Shown here piece after piece: positions 25,082 through 33,859 of a stretch of 64,000 bases of DNA (positions are counted from its first letter, which is position 1; each line of letters starts with the position of its first letter). The position numbers and the translations under genes are program-made. Under the pieces are notes generated by a model, which was given only the letters and a program-made list of their open reading frames with translations, made no database searches and was not told where the DNA came from. Source of the DNA: JAKACA01 sp963735115 (GTDB lineage: Bacteria > Actinomycetota > Acidimicrobiia > Acidimicrobiales > Bog-793). The stretch is from contig CAVTJR010000003.1 in NCBI GenBank assembly GCA_963735115.1, positions 1,674,001-1,738,000 on the forward strand. Direction: 5' to 3'.

Positions 25082-25498
25082 ATGACAGATCCCGTTCACA
25101 TCACCAAAGCCGTCGCGCCCAGCTCGTCGGAGGCTCCTCCGACGATCTGGCCGAGCGTGCCGTACCCCGATCCCCAGGCCGCGATCGACTTCCTCGTCGA
25201 GACCTTCGGTTTCGAGCCGACTGCGCTCATACCGAGCGGAGCGCCCGGGGGTTACGCAGAGATCGAGCTGCGCTGGCCCCATGGCAGCGGCGGCATCATT
25301 GTCCGTGACGCCGACCGCCCCCTCGAGAGTTGGCTCTACGTGGTGACTACGGAACCTGATCACCTTTACGACCGAGTCAAAGCCGCCGGGCTGGAGATCA
25401 CAAGGCCTCTCGAGGACACCGATTACGGCAACCGTACCTTTACCGTCATCGACCCTTGGTCAGTGACGTGGAGCTTCGGCACCTATCCGGGCAGCTGA
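25082..25498 (+). CDS. VOC (glyoxalase/bleomycin-resistance) family protein
   Basis: A 138-aa single VOC domain: PSVPYPDPQAAIDFLVETFG opening strand-helix, IELRWPHGSGGIIVRD, then VTTEPDHLYDRVKAAGLEIT and TFTVIDPWSVTWSFGTY. Metal-ligand positions are not complete (Glu at IELRW; no obvious His at the first site), so it may bind a ligand rather than act as an enzyme. ATG 25082 follows the AraC gene closely. Its position suggests a linked detoxification or substrate-binding task. Confidence 0.8.
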   Translation: MTDPVHITKAVAPSSSEAPPTIWPSVPYPDPQAAIDFLVETFGFEPTALIPSGAPGGYAEIELRWPHGSGGIIVRDADRPLESWLYVVTTEPDHLYDRVKAAGLEITRPLEDTDYGNRTFTVIDPWSVTWSFGTYPGS

Positions 25499-25510
25499 AA
25501 GGCGTTCAAC

Positions 25511-25909
25511 ATGACGGCATCGCCGATGATCATCGATCCTGCGGCCGAGAGCACGGGTGGTCGAACCCTCACCGGAGCAACGCTCGCGATGGGAGAATGG
25601 CCAATCCAAGGCGTAGGAACGGAGGTCGCGCCCCTCCATGTCCACCACGAGGACGACGAAGCTTGGCACGTCGTGTCGGGAGCCCTCCGCTTCCGATTCG
25701 AGGACCGAGAGCTGATCGCCGCGGCCGGTTCGACCGTTCTCGTGCCGGCGGGTGTTCCCCACACCTTCGGCAACGCCGGTCCGGAACCGTCGCGGTTCAT
25801 CATCATCCTGCCCAGGAGGCTCGACGATCTGATCAACGAATTGCATCAGACCGAGCCGGCGGCACACCCGGCCGTGTACCGCAGATACCAGTCCGAGCAA
25901 CTGGAGTAA
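25511..25909 (+). CDS. Cupin-domain protein
   Basis: A 132-aa single-domain cupin. Motif 1 is PLHVHHEDDEAWHVVSGALR, with His/His/Glu metal ligands. Motif 2 is LVPAGVPHTFGNAG, with the fourth ligand His. ATG 25511 has AAAGGCG upstream and lies 12 bases after the VOC gene. Single cupins of this type are dioxygenases, isomerases or metal-dependent ligand binders; the specific reaction cannot be told. Confidence 0.85.
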   Translation: MTASPMIIDPAAESTGGRTLTGATLAMGEWPIQGVGTEVAPLHVHHEDDEAWHVVSGALRFRFEDRELIAAAGSTVLVPAGVPHTFGNAGPEPSRFIIILPRRLDDLINELHQTEPAAHPAVYRRYQSEQLE

Positions 25910-25939
25910 TCGAGGATTTGAGCCAGCCGGGAGATCCAC

Positions 25940-26107
25940 TTGCGGGAAGCCGCCCGATCCGAGCTGCTGACCGTCGACGAGTACGGCGTGTCGGTCACGG
26001 AGCGGGGCACCCGGCACGGATGCTTTCAAAGGACCCTGGCCCGAGACGGCCACGTGACCCATAATCCGACGGGCTGGGTCCTCTTCTCGGAGCACCACGT
26101 AGCCTGA
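25940..26107 (+). CDS. Small 55-aa ORF between cupin and PIG-L genes
   Basis: TTG 25940 with GGGAG about six bases upstream opens a 55-codon frame to TGA 26105-26107. The peptide includes LLTVDEYGVSVTERGTRHGC and DGHVTHNPTGWVLFSEHHVA, which has the composition of a real globular or zinc-binding protein. The gap it fills is otherwise empty, and it lies 30 bases from the cupin and 21 from the deacetylase. I do not recognise a family. Judged by ribosome site, composition and position only. Confidence 0.4.
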   Translation: MREAARSELLTVDEYGVSVTERGTRHGCFQRTLARDGHVTHNPTGWVLFSEHHVA

Positions 26108-26128
26108 GATACTCGAGTGGGAGGCGTG

Positions 26129-26833
26129 ATGGAGCCCGTCAAGGAGGATTGGGAGTGTGCCGTCGCAGTCGCCGCCCACCCTGACGATCTGGAGTACGGG
26201 GCGGCGAGCGCCGTTGCGCGTTGGACATCTCAGGGCAAGGAACTCTCCTACGTCCTCGCCACGAGCGGGGAGGCTGGGATCGCGGGCATGGCCCCGGCCG
26301 AAGCCGGACCATTGCGAGAGGAGGAGCAGCGACGCAGCGCCTCGGTCGTCGGGGTCGCGAACGTCGAGTTCCTCGGTCATCCCGACGGGGCCGTCGAGTA
26401 CGGGCTGAAGTTGCGGCGGGACCTTGCCGGAGCACTTCGCCGCTTGCGACCCGAGATCGTGATCGGTATGAACTTCGACCTCACGTGGGGCGATGGCGGA
26501 AACGTCAATCATGCAGATCATCGGGCCGTCGGACTGGCGACCCTCGACGCTTGCCGCGACGCCGCCAACGAATGGGTGTTCCCCGAACTCGGCCGACCGT
26601 GGGATGGGATCAAGGCGGTCTACGTCAACGGTGCCGCCACCCCAACGCACTACGTAGACGTCACCGCCACCATCGAGGCGGGAGTGTCTTCGCTACGCGA
26701 GCACCGCGCCTACATCGAGGCTCTCGGCACGGACTTCGATCCGGACGGCTTCCTTCGCAGTATCACCGGGCAGGGAGGTACGGCTGCCGGTTGCGAATTT
26801 GCCGTGCTCTTCCGGGCCTTCAACTCTGACTAG
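26129..26833 (+). CDS. PIG-L/LmbE family deacetylase
   Basis: A 234-aa zinc-dependent deacetylase of the LmbE fold. The AHPDD motif (residues 16-20) supplies the zinc and catalytic Asp ligands, and NVNHADHRAVG supplies the third ligand His. Other conserved parts are RSASVVGVANVEFLGHPDG and VIGMNFDLTWGDG. Family members remove acetyl groups from GlcNAc conjugates, as in mycothiol synthesis and recycling, or from other amides. ATG 26129 has GGGAGG four bases upstream; the in-frame GTG 26117 is less likely. It is the last gene of the AraC-led run. Confidence 0.87.
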   Translation: MEPVKEDWECAVAVAAHPDDLEYGAASAVARWTSQGKELSYVLATSGEAGIAGMAPAEAGPLREEEQRRSASVVGVANVEFLGHPDGAVEYGLKLRRDLAGALRRLRPEIVIGMNFDLTWGDGGNVNHADHRAVGLATLDACRDAANEWVFPELGRPWDGIKAVYVNGAATPTHYVDVTATIEAGVSSLREHRAYIEALGTDFDPDGFLRSITGQGGTAAGCEFAVLFRAFNSD

Positions 26834-26939
26834 CGGGGCCTTATCCCCAGGTGCTGGAGCCACTCGGCCAACCAGACGTTCCCACGTGGCGAAACTATCC
26901 CTCGTCGTTCACGGCTGGGGCGCTACTAACCTCGCGTGG

Positions 26940-27311
26940 ATGCCGGCAGACGACGTAGAGGAGCGGGTGCGGGCGATCTGCATGGACATGCCCGGGGTGA
27001 CCGAACGGCTCAGTCACGGTTCGCCGGGTTTCTTCGCTGGCCGGCAGTTCGTGATGCTCTGGCCGGACGGTCATCACGATCACGAGTTCCCGCACATGTG
27101 GTGCGCAGCGCCTTCCGGCGCCCAGGAGACGCTCGTCGCGGCCGCGCCGGACCGCTTCTTCCGGCCGCCGTACGTGGGATCGCGCGGCTGGCTCGGCCTG
27201 CGGCTCGACGGGCCTGTCGACTGGGCGGAGGTCGAAATGGTCTGCGAGGACGCGTTCCGTGCCGTCGCCACCCGGAAGCTGCTTGCCCAGCTCGACTGCG
27301 CGCCGTCGTGA
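26940..27311 (+). CDS. MmcQ/YjbR-family protein
   Basis: A 123-aa MmcQ/YjbR DNA-binding-like fold protein: VRAICMDMPGVTERLSHGSP, FVMLWPDGHHDHEFPHMWCA, then PPYVGSRGWLGLRLDGPVDW and FRAVATRKLLAQLD. ATG 26940 fits the family N-terminus. No ribosome site precedes it, but TACTAA lies about 11 bases before the ATG, so the message may be leaderless. An upstream in-frame GTG at 26886 would add a non-homologous 18-residue extension. Function of the family is unknown. Confidence 0.85.
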   Translation: MPADDVEERVRAICMDMPGVTERLSHGSPGFFAGRQFVMLWPDGHHDHEFPHMWCAAPSGAQETLVAAAPDRFFRPPYVGSRGWLGLRLDGPVDWAEVEMVCEDAFRAVATRKLLAQLDCAPS

Positions 27312-27329
27312 GCCTCCGCCGCCACGACG
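27304..27329. terminator. Possible bidirectional terminator hairpin
   Basis: CGTCGTG and CACGACG form a perfect 7-bp stem around a 12-base loop. The stem overlaps the stop of the MmcQ-like gene and sits in the 23-bp gap to the convergent phosphotransferase gene. No U-tract is present. Confidence 0.35.
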
Positions 27330-27334
27330 CTGGG

Positions 27335-28321
27335 TCACGTCTTGAGGAGATCGCGTGCCTTGGCCTCGCTGTCGCGCCGTAGAACCGTCAGTTTCTTTGC
27401 TGTGGTGACAGCGGTCTTCGGGTCGAGACAGACACGGAACACTCGACCGATGAGCTGGCGGCTGAAGAGCAACTCTGGAAGCCGGTCGCGCTCATCATCG
27501 GTGAGAGAGACCACTCTGGCATAGCCCTTCATGAAAGGTACCGAGGCCCATCCCGAACTCAGCACGAGCGTCATGGAGGCGAGTCGAGGGCCGCGTCCGG
27601 CGGAAGTCCAGTCGACCAGTACAGGCCCGTCTGCAGTGAAGATCACGTTCTTGGGGACCGGATCGGGATGAATGAAAGCCTCGGGCAGGCCATCTCCACC
27701 GTCAGCCGCGGCCACAGCGGTGCGTATGGCGTCGAAAGCATCGCTGCCCCAACTCGGGACACGGGCCTCGATGGAATCAAGCCATCCCGCTACCGCTCGA
27801 AGCTCGTCGGCCATCGTTCCCTCAGCGAAGTGGTGCAGGGCTCCAGCAGGTCTGTCAGCGCCGACAGGCACAGCCAAGCCATGTAACCGACCGATCATGG
27901 CGCCGAGGGTCATGATCGGGAAAGCGGGACGCTGGGCTTTGTCGACCTGCTTGACGAACTCGGTCACGAGCAGTGCCTGGCCCTCGTGGCTGGTGAGTGC
28001 CCCGTCCCCGAAGGGTCGCTCGGACGGGAAGCCGATCTCAGCCAGATATCGCAGCACGGCGAGATCGGCCTCGGCGGCTGAGTGGGACCGAGCCGCGGAA
28101 AACAGTCGCGCCACGAGCGGCGCACCCTTGTCGCTCCGATCGACACGGAACACCCCAACGTCGAGCTGGGACACCTTCGTGACCGTGATCCCATATCTCT
28201 TCTCGAGGTGAGCGGGCAGGGTATCTAGGCCCTCTCGCTGGTACATCCGCTGAAGGACCGCGTCGAACACGGGCGGGGACGGCGTGGTCACACCGAGCAC
28301 GTTAAGCCCCATTCCGTCCAT
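27335..28321 (-). CDS. Aminoglycoside phosphotransferase/choline kinase-family protein
   Basis: A 328-aa kinase-like protein. The catalytic loop reads FIHPDPVPKNVIFT (HxDxxxxN), and the metal-binding Asp is in VLVDWTSAGRGPRLAS. The N-lobe contains LVARLFSAARSHSAAEADLA and the hinge QALLVTEFVKQ. This APH fold phosphorylates small-molecule hydroxyls; many actinobacterial members are metabolic or of unknown substrate, so antibiotic resistance should not be assumed. It is convergent with the MmcQ-like gene and 67 bases downstream of the esterase gene on the same strand. Confidence 0.8.
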   Translation of the reverse strand: MDGMGLNVLGVTTPSPPVFDAVLQRMYQREGLDTLPAHLEKRYGITVTKVSQLDVGVFRVDRSDKGAPLVARLFSAARSHSAAEADLAVLRYLAEIGFPSERPFGDGALTSHEGQALLVTEFVKQVDKAQRPAFPIMTLGAMIGRLHGLAVPVGADRPAGALHHFAEGTMADELRAVAGWLDSIEARVPSWGSDAFDAIRTAVAAADGGDGLPEAFIHPDPVPKNVIFTADGPVLVDWTSAGRGPRLASMTLVLSSGWASVPFMKGYARVVSLTDDERDRLPELLFSRQLIGRVFRVCLDPKTAVTTAKKLTVLRRDSEAKARDLLKT

Positions 28322-28388
28322 CCGTCAGAAGCCCGTATGCCCGACCAACCGCCGGCCTGGCAGTGGCGCGGCGCAACAACGTGACCGG

Positions 28389-29240
28389 TCAGGCCGCCGC
28401 GCTGGTCGAGCGCCAGATCTCGGTCGTGGCGTCGATCTCTTTGGAGGTCCGGCCGAGTATGAGCCGCAAGAAGAGGGGGAGACGGGAACCGGGCCACGTG
28501 TGGCCAGCTCCATCCGAGACAAACAAGGTTACGGCTGGCACCTCGCCGGGGTCGCCGAAGCCGATTTGGGTGAGGTGGCCGGTGAGCTCCTGACGGGTCG
28601 GTTCACTCGGCAGTCCGAGGGCTCGGGCCCAGGCCGCGGCGGCGTCGGGCACGATCTCGTTCCAGCGCTCGGTGCCGCTGCCGGCGAAGGGGTTGATGCG
28701 GTCCGCCGTGCCATGGAAGGCGACTACCCGTACGAGGTGCTTGAGCCGGGTTTGGGCGGGGGCGCGTAGACCTGCGACCGCCCCGAGAACCTGCACGGAC
28801 TCGGGATGGAGCGAGGTGAAGCGGCTGGCCATCCGGGCCCCGCCGGACATCCCCGCGAGGCAAACCCGTCGATCAGCCTCCGGGTAACAGGCCTGGAGCC
28901 AGCTGACCAGGACTCGGAGGTACTCGCAGTCGCCCTCGAGGTCCCATTCAAACCCCGATCCGAGGGGCCAGGAGGCTTCGGGGAAGGCCACCGCCGCGCC
29001 CGACGAGCAGAGCCTCTCCATAGAACTCAGCCGGGCCTGCCGCTCGGGTGAGGAACGGCTCCCGTGCAGGCTGATCACGATGACCGAGGGGGTGCCCGAC
29101 GGCTCCGCCAAGAGAAACCGACGCCCGAGACCTCCGGCCTCGAGGACCTCTGCCCGGAGTGTCACCCTTCTTGCTGAGTCCAGATTGCTGAGCCCTTCAT
29201 CGCCGCTTTGGCTGCTGCCGGACTGGCCCGAGGTCGCCAA
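28389..29240 (-). CDS. Alpha/beta hydrolase, PHB-depolymerase/LpqC-like esterase
   Basis: A serine hydrolase of the extracellular polyhydroxybutyrate-depolymerase/feruloyl-esterase type: SVIVISLHGSRSSPERQARL (oxyanion), nucleophile elbow LAGMSGGARMASRF, acid region VVAFHGTADRINPFAG and catalytic His in GAGHTWPGSRLP. The TTG at 29240 gives 283 aa. GTG 29165 would give a more typical 258-aa protein and is a serious alternative. No clear signal peptide is seen, so it may be cytoplasmic. It lies six bases after the penicillin-acylase-like gene and is likely co-transcribed. Confidence 0.78.
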   Translation of the reverse strand: MATSGQSGSSQSGDEGLSNLDSARRVTLRAEVLEAGGLGRRFLLAEPSGTPSVIVISLHGSRSSPERQARLSSMERLCSSGAAVAFPEASWPLGSGFEWDLEGDCEYLRVLVSWLQACYPEADRRVCLAGMSGGARMASRFTSLHPESVQVLGAVAGLRAPAQTRLKHLVRVVAFHGTADRINPFAGSGTERWNEIVPDAAAAWARALGLPSEPTRQELTGHLTQIGFGDPGEVPAVTLFVSDGAGHTWPGSRLPLFLRLILGRTSKEIDATTEIWRSTSAAA

Positions 29241-29246
29241 GGTTGG

Positions 29247-31937
29247 CTAACGGGTCGGAGGCATCGGCTTGTAGTGGAACGAGTTGAAGAGCTTCACCTG
29301 GTCGCACAGGTACGGGCTGGGCGTGCCGTCGTCCCCGAGGAAACCGCTCTGCCCGGGCGGGAGGACGTCGACACCCGTGAGCGTCTTCGGGCCGACGTCG
29401 ATCGCCATCATGAAGGTGCTGCGGTTCTGGGAAGGGCTCGTGCCGCAGTCGACCTTGTAGTTGACGGCGGCCGCGTCGAGGTCGTCCCAGTTGGTGTCCT
29501 CAGCCGGTCGGTACCCCCACTTGGCGATGTCGGTCGTACCGAAGCCGGGCACGTCCTGTCCGAGCTGCGTCCCCGTGCCGGAGAGGATCGAGATGGCGTC
29601 ATTCACGCTCTCCACGAGGATCTGATTGACGTGACCGCCGAAGTAGCTCCCGTGGTAGCAGAGGACGTCGCAGGGCACCATGCCGTGTGGGCGGGCGAGC
29701 ACGTGATAGAGGAAGTTGTACGTGCAGTCGCCCCCGAGGCCGCCGTAGGTCCCCATCGAGAGGGCGGCATCGCTCATGTCGACGGTGCCCACATAGGCGT
29801 CATCGGCGTTGAGGCCGCCCTCGCACACATTGTGCTCGAGCGCCTCGAGGGCGTTCATGAAGATGGACATGGCAGGGCTGCCGAGCGTCGTCGTGTCGTT
29901 CCAGGCGGCAAGCGCCTTCATCGCCCCTGACAGGTCAGGGTGGGTCGAGGCCTGCACGAGGGTGCTCTTGGCCTTCACGAGCGTCTTGTAGGCCTTCTCG
30001 ATGAAGGGAATGAAGTACGGAGCGGCCGGCCGGGTGTTGTCCTCGTTGTCGATCTGGCCGATGGAGTGCTCGATCGACTCGAGGTAGGCGACGGTGATCT
30101 TGTCGTTCTTGGCCAGCATCGCGGAAATGAGCGATGAGCGGAAGATCGTGCCCCAGTACTCGTCGCCTGAGTTCTGCTGGTAGTACTGGCTCGTGGAGGG
30201 TTTCGTATTCCAGTTGTCGAGGTATCCCTGAGCGGGGTTGATGCTGCGTGGCATGCTCCGCCAGGGGACGTACCCGAGCCACTGCTCCGTCCCGTTGCCG
30301 AGGGCGGGCAGCCGGGGGTCCACCTTGGAGTACGGCGGCTCGACGGGCACGAGGCCGTCACCGAAGTAGGCGATGTTGCCCTTGTCGTCGGCGTAGAGGA
30401 AGTTGTGGAGCGTGGTGACGAGCTTCATGGAGTCCTCGAACTGGCGGAGGCTCGTGTCGCCGCCGAGCTGGGAGAAACCCAGCAACGAGCCGGTCTCTCG
30501 CCCCCAGGAGGCAAAGCGCATGGCGAAGGCCTCGCCGTCTTTAGCGTCGATGTAGAAGAGCGGGCCGTCGTTCGTCCGGTACACGGTGAAGCTCGTCGGC
30601 TCGGCGCCGAGCACCGGGATCGACTCGTGGATCACCTGCAGGGCGATCCACTTGCCGTCGTACAGGTACGTCGGAGGGCTCGAACCCATGCGCACCTTCT
30701 CGGAGTAGACGCGCTGGTCTACGAGCTCCTCGCTCGTCGTCGTCCAGGCGTCATGGGCGTTTCGGCCGATGAGGATGAACGGCTCGCCAGCGATGTACAT
30801 CCCGCCGGCGTCGTATGAGGGTCCGTGCAAGTACTCCTCGCCGTCGATGCTGGGCGTGCCGAAACCCTCCTGGGGTGCTCCCCACAACAACGTGTGGTGG
30901 TCCTTCGACTTCCAGCGAGCCACGACGAAGGCGTTCGAGCCCCCGTGAGAGGGGACCTTGAAGTCGATGCCCGTCTTGAGGATGAGCTCTTTGTCGGTCT
31001 TCAGCGCCGCCGCCGCATGCAGGATGTCCCCGTTGGGGACGGTGACGAGGGCCCCCAGGCTGCGCTCCGTGGCCACGATGCTCGCCCCGTAGGTCTGCCG
31101 GAAGCGGAGCTTGGCGGAGGCCACGAGGCTCGGGCTGGGCGGCACCGTCGTCGGCGCCGTCGGGTCGTCGATCCAGCGGGTGTCATCGAAGACTGCCATG
31201 GCGTCCCTGGCGGCGTGGGTGTCGTCCCGGTGGGTGAAGTAGGCCTGGAGGTAGCGCAGGTAGGCGAGGTTGGAGAGCTCGCTCCCGCCGCCGCCGCCGA
31301 ACTCGCGGGCGAGATAGTCGCCGACGGCGACGGTGTCCTCGGGCGTCCAGGGCGCCGGACGGTAGGGTCCCGTGGCGCCCGTGAGGAAGCCGACGACGTA
31401 GAACTCGTCAGGGACGAGCTTCTCCTGGTGAGACGGCTCGAAGGCGTACGACTCGTAGGCGTTGATGCCGTTGGAGAAGTCCTGCAGGTACGAGCGCACG
31501 GAGACCGGGAGCGATTCGTACTGCTGGTGCAGCTCGGCCGGCGTGTAGAAGAACGTACGCACGTCCTCGTCCTGGCCGAGCTCACCTGAGCCGGCAAGCG
31601 CCGAGAGCGTGCCCTCGACCGTGCGCCGCACGAGCTCCAGTTGCGCCATGCGGTCCTGTGCCTGGGCGTAGCCCGCCCCGAACCACATGCCGCGCAACGT
31701 CGAGGACGTGATCGTCGGCACACCGTAAGAGTCCCGCGTGATCGTGGCGGTCTCCGAGCCGTGACCGACGACGATCGTGGACACCGCCTTCGTCCTGGAC
31801 GCTGCTGCTCCGTGTGCGGCCGCTGAACTGGGACCACCGGCGGCCACGGCCACGGGGACGAAGGCGCTCCCGACGAGCAGGGCACCAGTCAACAGCTGTG
31901 CTGCACGTCGACAGGCCTTAGCACGACGACTCTTCAT
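29247..31937 (-). CDS. Secreted penicillin-acylase-family Ntn-hydrolase
   Basis: An 896-aa precursor. ATG 31937 has GAGGAGG five bases upstream and begins a basic, then hydrophobic, signal peptide (LLTGALLVGSAFVPVAVAAG). The alpha-chain has GVPTITSSTLRGMWFGAGYA and QAQDRMAQLELVRRTVEG. The autocatalytic cleavage site is HGG|SNAFVVA, with Ser334 as the predicted nucleophile. The beta-chain shows WTTTSEELVDQRVYSEK and FLYADDKGNIAYFGDG. Family enzymes hydrolyse amide bonds of penicillins, acyl-homoserine lactones or lipopeptides. The long beta-chain resembles AHL/cyclic-lipopeptide acylases, but the substrate is not determinable. Downstream is an esterase gene. Confidence 0.92.
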   Translation of the reverse strand: MKSRRAKACRRAAQLLTGALLVGSAFVPVAVAAGGPSSAAAHGAAASRTKAVSTIVVGHGSETATITRDSYGVPTITSSTLRGMWFGAGYAQAQDRMAQLELVRRTVEGTLSALAGSGELGQDEDVRTFFYTPAELHQQYESLPVSVRSYLQDFSNGINAYESYAFEPSHQEKLVPDEFYVVGFLTGATGPYRPAPWTPEDTVAVGDYLAREFGGGGGSELSNLAYLRYLQAYFTHRDDTHAARDAMAVFDDTRWIDDPTAPTTVPPSPSLVASAKLRFRQTYGASIVATERSLGALVTVPNGDILHAAAALKTDKELILKTGIDFKVPSHGGSNAFVVARWKSKDHHTLLWGAPQEGFGTPSIDGEEYLHGPSYDAGGMYIAGEPFILIGRNAHDAWTTTSEELVDQRVYSEKVRMGSSPPTYLYDGKWIALQVIHESIPVLGAEPTSFTVYRTNDGPLFYIDAKDGEAFAMRFASWGRETGSLLGFSQLGGDTSLRQFEDSMKLVTTLHNFLYADDKGNIAYFGDGLVPVEPPYSKVDPRLPALGNGTEQWLGYVPWRSMPRSINPAQGYLDNWNTKPSTSQYYQQNSGDEYWGTIFRSSLISAMLAKNDKITVAYLESIEHSIGQIDNEDNTRPAAPYFIPFIEKAYKTLVKAKSTLVQASTHPDLSGAMKALAAWNDTTTLGSPAMSIFMNALEALEHNVCEGGLNADDAYVGTVDMSDAALSMGTYGGLGGDCTYNFLYHVLARPHGMVPCDVLCYHGSYFGGHVNQILVESVNDAISILSGTGTQLGQDVPGFGTTDIAKWGYRPAEDTNWDDLDAAAVNYKVDCGTSPSQNRSTFMMAIDVGPKTLTGVDVLPPGQSGFLGDDGTPSPYLCDQVKLFNSFHYKPMPPTR

Positions 31938-32130
31938 CTCAGCCTCCTCGGGCGCCCCCCGACGCCGGGTCATGCGATGGCTCCTCGCGATCTCGCCATC
32001 CCCTTCAGACGAAACTCAACGCAACCTTTGACAAGTCTGCCCTCGGCACGCCGGCGGCGCCACGTCGGCACGGCGACGAGTGCTCGTCCGTCGCCCACGC
32101 GTGAAACCCGCCTAGCCTGGCGCCGAGCAC

Positions 32131-33342
32131 ATGACGAGCTTCTCCCTCCTCGACCACCTCGAGTGCCCTCGCTGTTCAGCCGTCCACGATGCCGACCGCG
32201 TCGCCCACCTGTGCTCGTGCGGCTCGCCCTTGCTGGCGCGCTACGACCTCGAGCGGGCGGCCACGACGATGACGCCGGCGGCGCTGCTCAGGCGCCCGGC
32301 GTCGCTCTGGCGCTATCACGAGGTCCTGCCCGTGCGGGACGAACGATCCGTCGTGACGCTCGGCGAAGGAATGACGCCGCTGTTGCCTGTGCGCCGCCTC
32401 GGTCATGAGCTGGGGCTTCGAAACCTCCTGATGAAGGACGAAGGCCTCGTGCCCACCGGCTCCTTCAAGGCTCGGGGAGCCGCGGTCGGGGTGTCCCGTG
32501 CCGTCGAGCTCGGCGTACGCGAGCTGGCGATGCCGACGAACGGCAACGCCGGCGCCGCCTGGGCGCTCTACGCCGCTCGAGCGGGGATACGTAGTCGCAT
32601 CGTGATGCCCGTCGACGCACCGGCGATCACGCGGGCCGAGTGTGTCGCCGCCGGGGCGGAGCTGAGCCTCGTGCGTGGGCACATCGGCGATGCCGGCCGC
32701 ATTGTCGCTGCCATCGTGGGCGAGGGCTGCTATGACGCCTCGACGCTGAAGGAGCCTTACCGCATCGAGGGCAAGAAGACGATGGGCTACGAGATCGTCG
32801 AGCAGCTCGGCTGGACGATGCCCGACGTCGTCGTCTATCCGACCGGCGGAGGAGTGGGACTCATCGGCGTCCACAAAGCGCTACTCGAGCTTCGGGAGAT
32901 GGGGCTCATCGAAGGTCCGTTGCCGCGGCTCGTCGTCGTGCAGGCATCCGGGTGTGCGCCCATCGTCCGAGCTTTCGACGCGGGCGAGGCGGAGAGCACC
33001 CCCTGGGAGGAACCACACACGGCTGCCTTCGGCATCAACGTCCCGAAGGCCCTCGGCGACTTCCTCGTACTCGACGCCCTGCGTACGACCTCGGGTACCG
33101 CAGTGGCCGTAGACGACGAGGAGCTCCTCAGCGATCAGCGGCTGTGCGGTCGTCTCGAGGGGCTTTTCGTCTGCCCGGAAGGCGCTGCCTGCATCTCTGC
33201 TCTGCGCCGCCTCCGCGCCAGTGGTTGGCTCGGAGAAGACGAGCAGATCGTCGTTCTCAACACCGGGACAGGACTCAAGTACCCAGAGACGATCGTCCTC
33301 GGCGAGATCCCGACCCTCGATCCTGGGGACCTCCTCGCCTAG
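32131..33342 (+). CDS. thrC: Threonine synthase
   Basis: A 403-aa PLP enzyme converting O-phosphohomoserine to threonine. The N-terminus has a zinc-ribbon-like ECPRC...LCSCGSPL, typical of one threonine synthase subgroup. LGEGMTPLLPV follows, then the PLP Lys in PTGSFKARGAA and a pyridoxal-phosphate-binding PTGGGVGLIG. The C-terminal part includes CPEGAACISALRRL. Length and motif order are normal. No hom or thrB gene is adjacent; it stands alone between the acylase (divergent) and the UBP zinc-finger gene. Confidence 0.9.
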   Translation: MTSFSLLDHLECPRCSAVHDADRVAHLCSCGSPLLARYDLERAATTMTPAALLRRPASLWRYHEVLPVRDERSVVTLGEGMTPLLPVRRLGHELGLRNLLMKDEGLVPTGSFKARGAAVGVSRAVELGVRELAMPTNGNAGAAWALYAARAGIRSRIVMPVDAPAITRAECVAAGAELSLVRGHIGDAGRIVAAIVGEGCYDASTLKEPYRIEGKKTMGYEIVEQLGWTMPDVVVYPTGGGVGLIGVHKALLELREMGLIEGPLPRLVVVQASGCAPIVRAFDAGEAESTPWEEPHTAAFGINVPKALGDFLVLDALRTTSGTAVAVDDEELLSDQRLCGRLEGLFVCPEGAACISALRRLRASGWLGEDEQIVVLNTGTGLKYPETIVLGEIPTLDPGDLLA

Positions 33343-33459
33343 CGACCGGGACGTGGACCTCGAGCCCAGACCTCAGGCAGCGAGCTTCGGGCGTGGCTCG
33401 GTCGCACGTTCGGCCATCGCTCCCCTACCTTTGACGGATACGTACAGGGAGGTGCAAAC

Positions 33460-33804
33460 ATGACGAATGCCTTCGATCCAGAGGTTCCACCAAGCGGGAC
33501 CGGCTGCGTGGAGTGTCTCGAGTCTGGGGGTTGGTGGTTACACCTACGACGGTGTGCGGAGTGCGGCCACATTGGATGTTGCGACAACTCGCCCGGCCAG
33601 CACGCGACGGCGCACGCCGACTCGGCAGGTCACCCTGTCATCCGCAGCTTCGAGCCGGGCGAGGATTGGTTTTGGAACTACCGAACGAACGAATACATGG
33701 AAGGGCCTCGCCTCGCACCCCCGCAGCATCATCCCCTCGAGCAACCCGTGCCTGGACCAGCCGGAAAGGTCCCGCCCAACTGGCAAGCCCTTTTGGTGGA
33801 ATAG
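33460..33804 (+). CDS. UBP-type zinc finger protein
   Basis: A 114-aa stand-alone UBP (ZnF-UBP) domain: GCVECLESGGWWLHLRRCAE, CGHIGCCDNSPGQHATAHAD, GHPVIRSFEPGEDWFWNY. The zinc ligands are Cys pairs plus His in the HATAH block. In eukaryotes this fold binds the C-terminus of ubiquitin; bacterial versions have no known partner. ATG 33460 has AGGGAGG upstream. It is convergent (55 bases apart) with the cNMP-binding flavoprotein. I recall these two gene types being adjacent in other actinobacteria, so a functional link is plausible. Confidence 0.87.
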   Translation: MTNAFDPEVPPSGTGCVECLESGGWWLHLRRCAECGHIGCCDNSPGQHATAHADSAGHPVIRSFEPGEDWFWNYRTNEYMEGPRLAPPQHHPLEQPVPGPAGKVPPNWQALLVE

Positions 33805-33859
33805 TGGCCACGCGATAGCTCTCGGCCGCCTCGGCGAATCCGGACGTGCTCGAGCGGAA

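Noticed and set aside
27335..28321. Antibiotic-resistance aminoglycoside phosphotransferase
   Set aside because: Only the broad APH kinase fold is supported. The sequence is not specifically like a known resistance enzyme.
29208..31589. Several plus-strand frames (up to 254 codons) across the penicillin acylase gene
   Set aside because: Val/Glu/Arg-rich antisense frames of a GC-rich gene without recognisable protein features.
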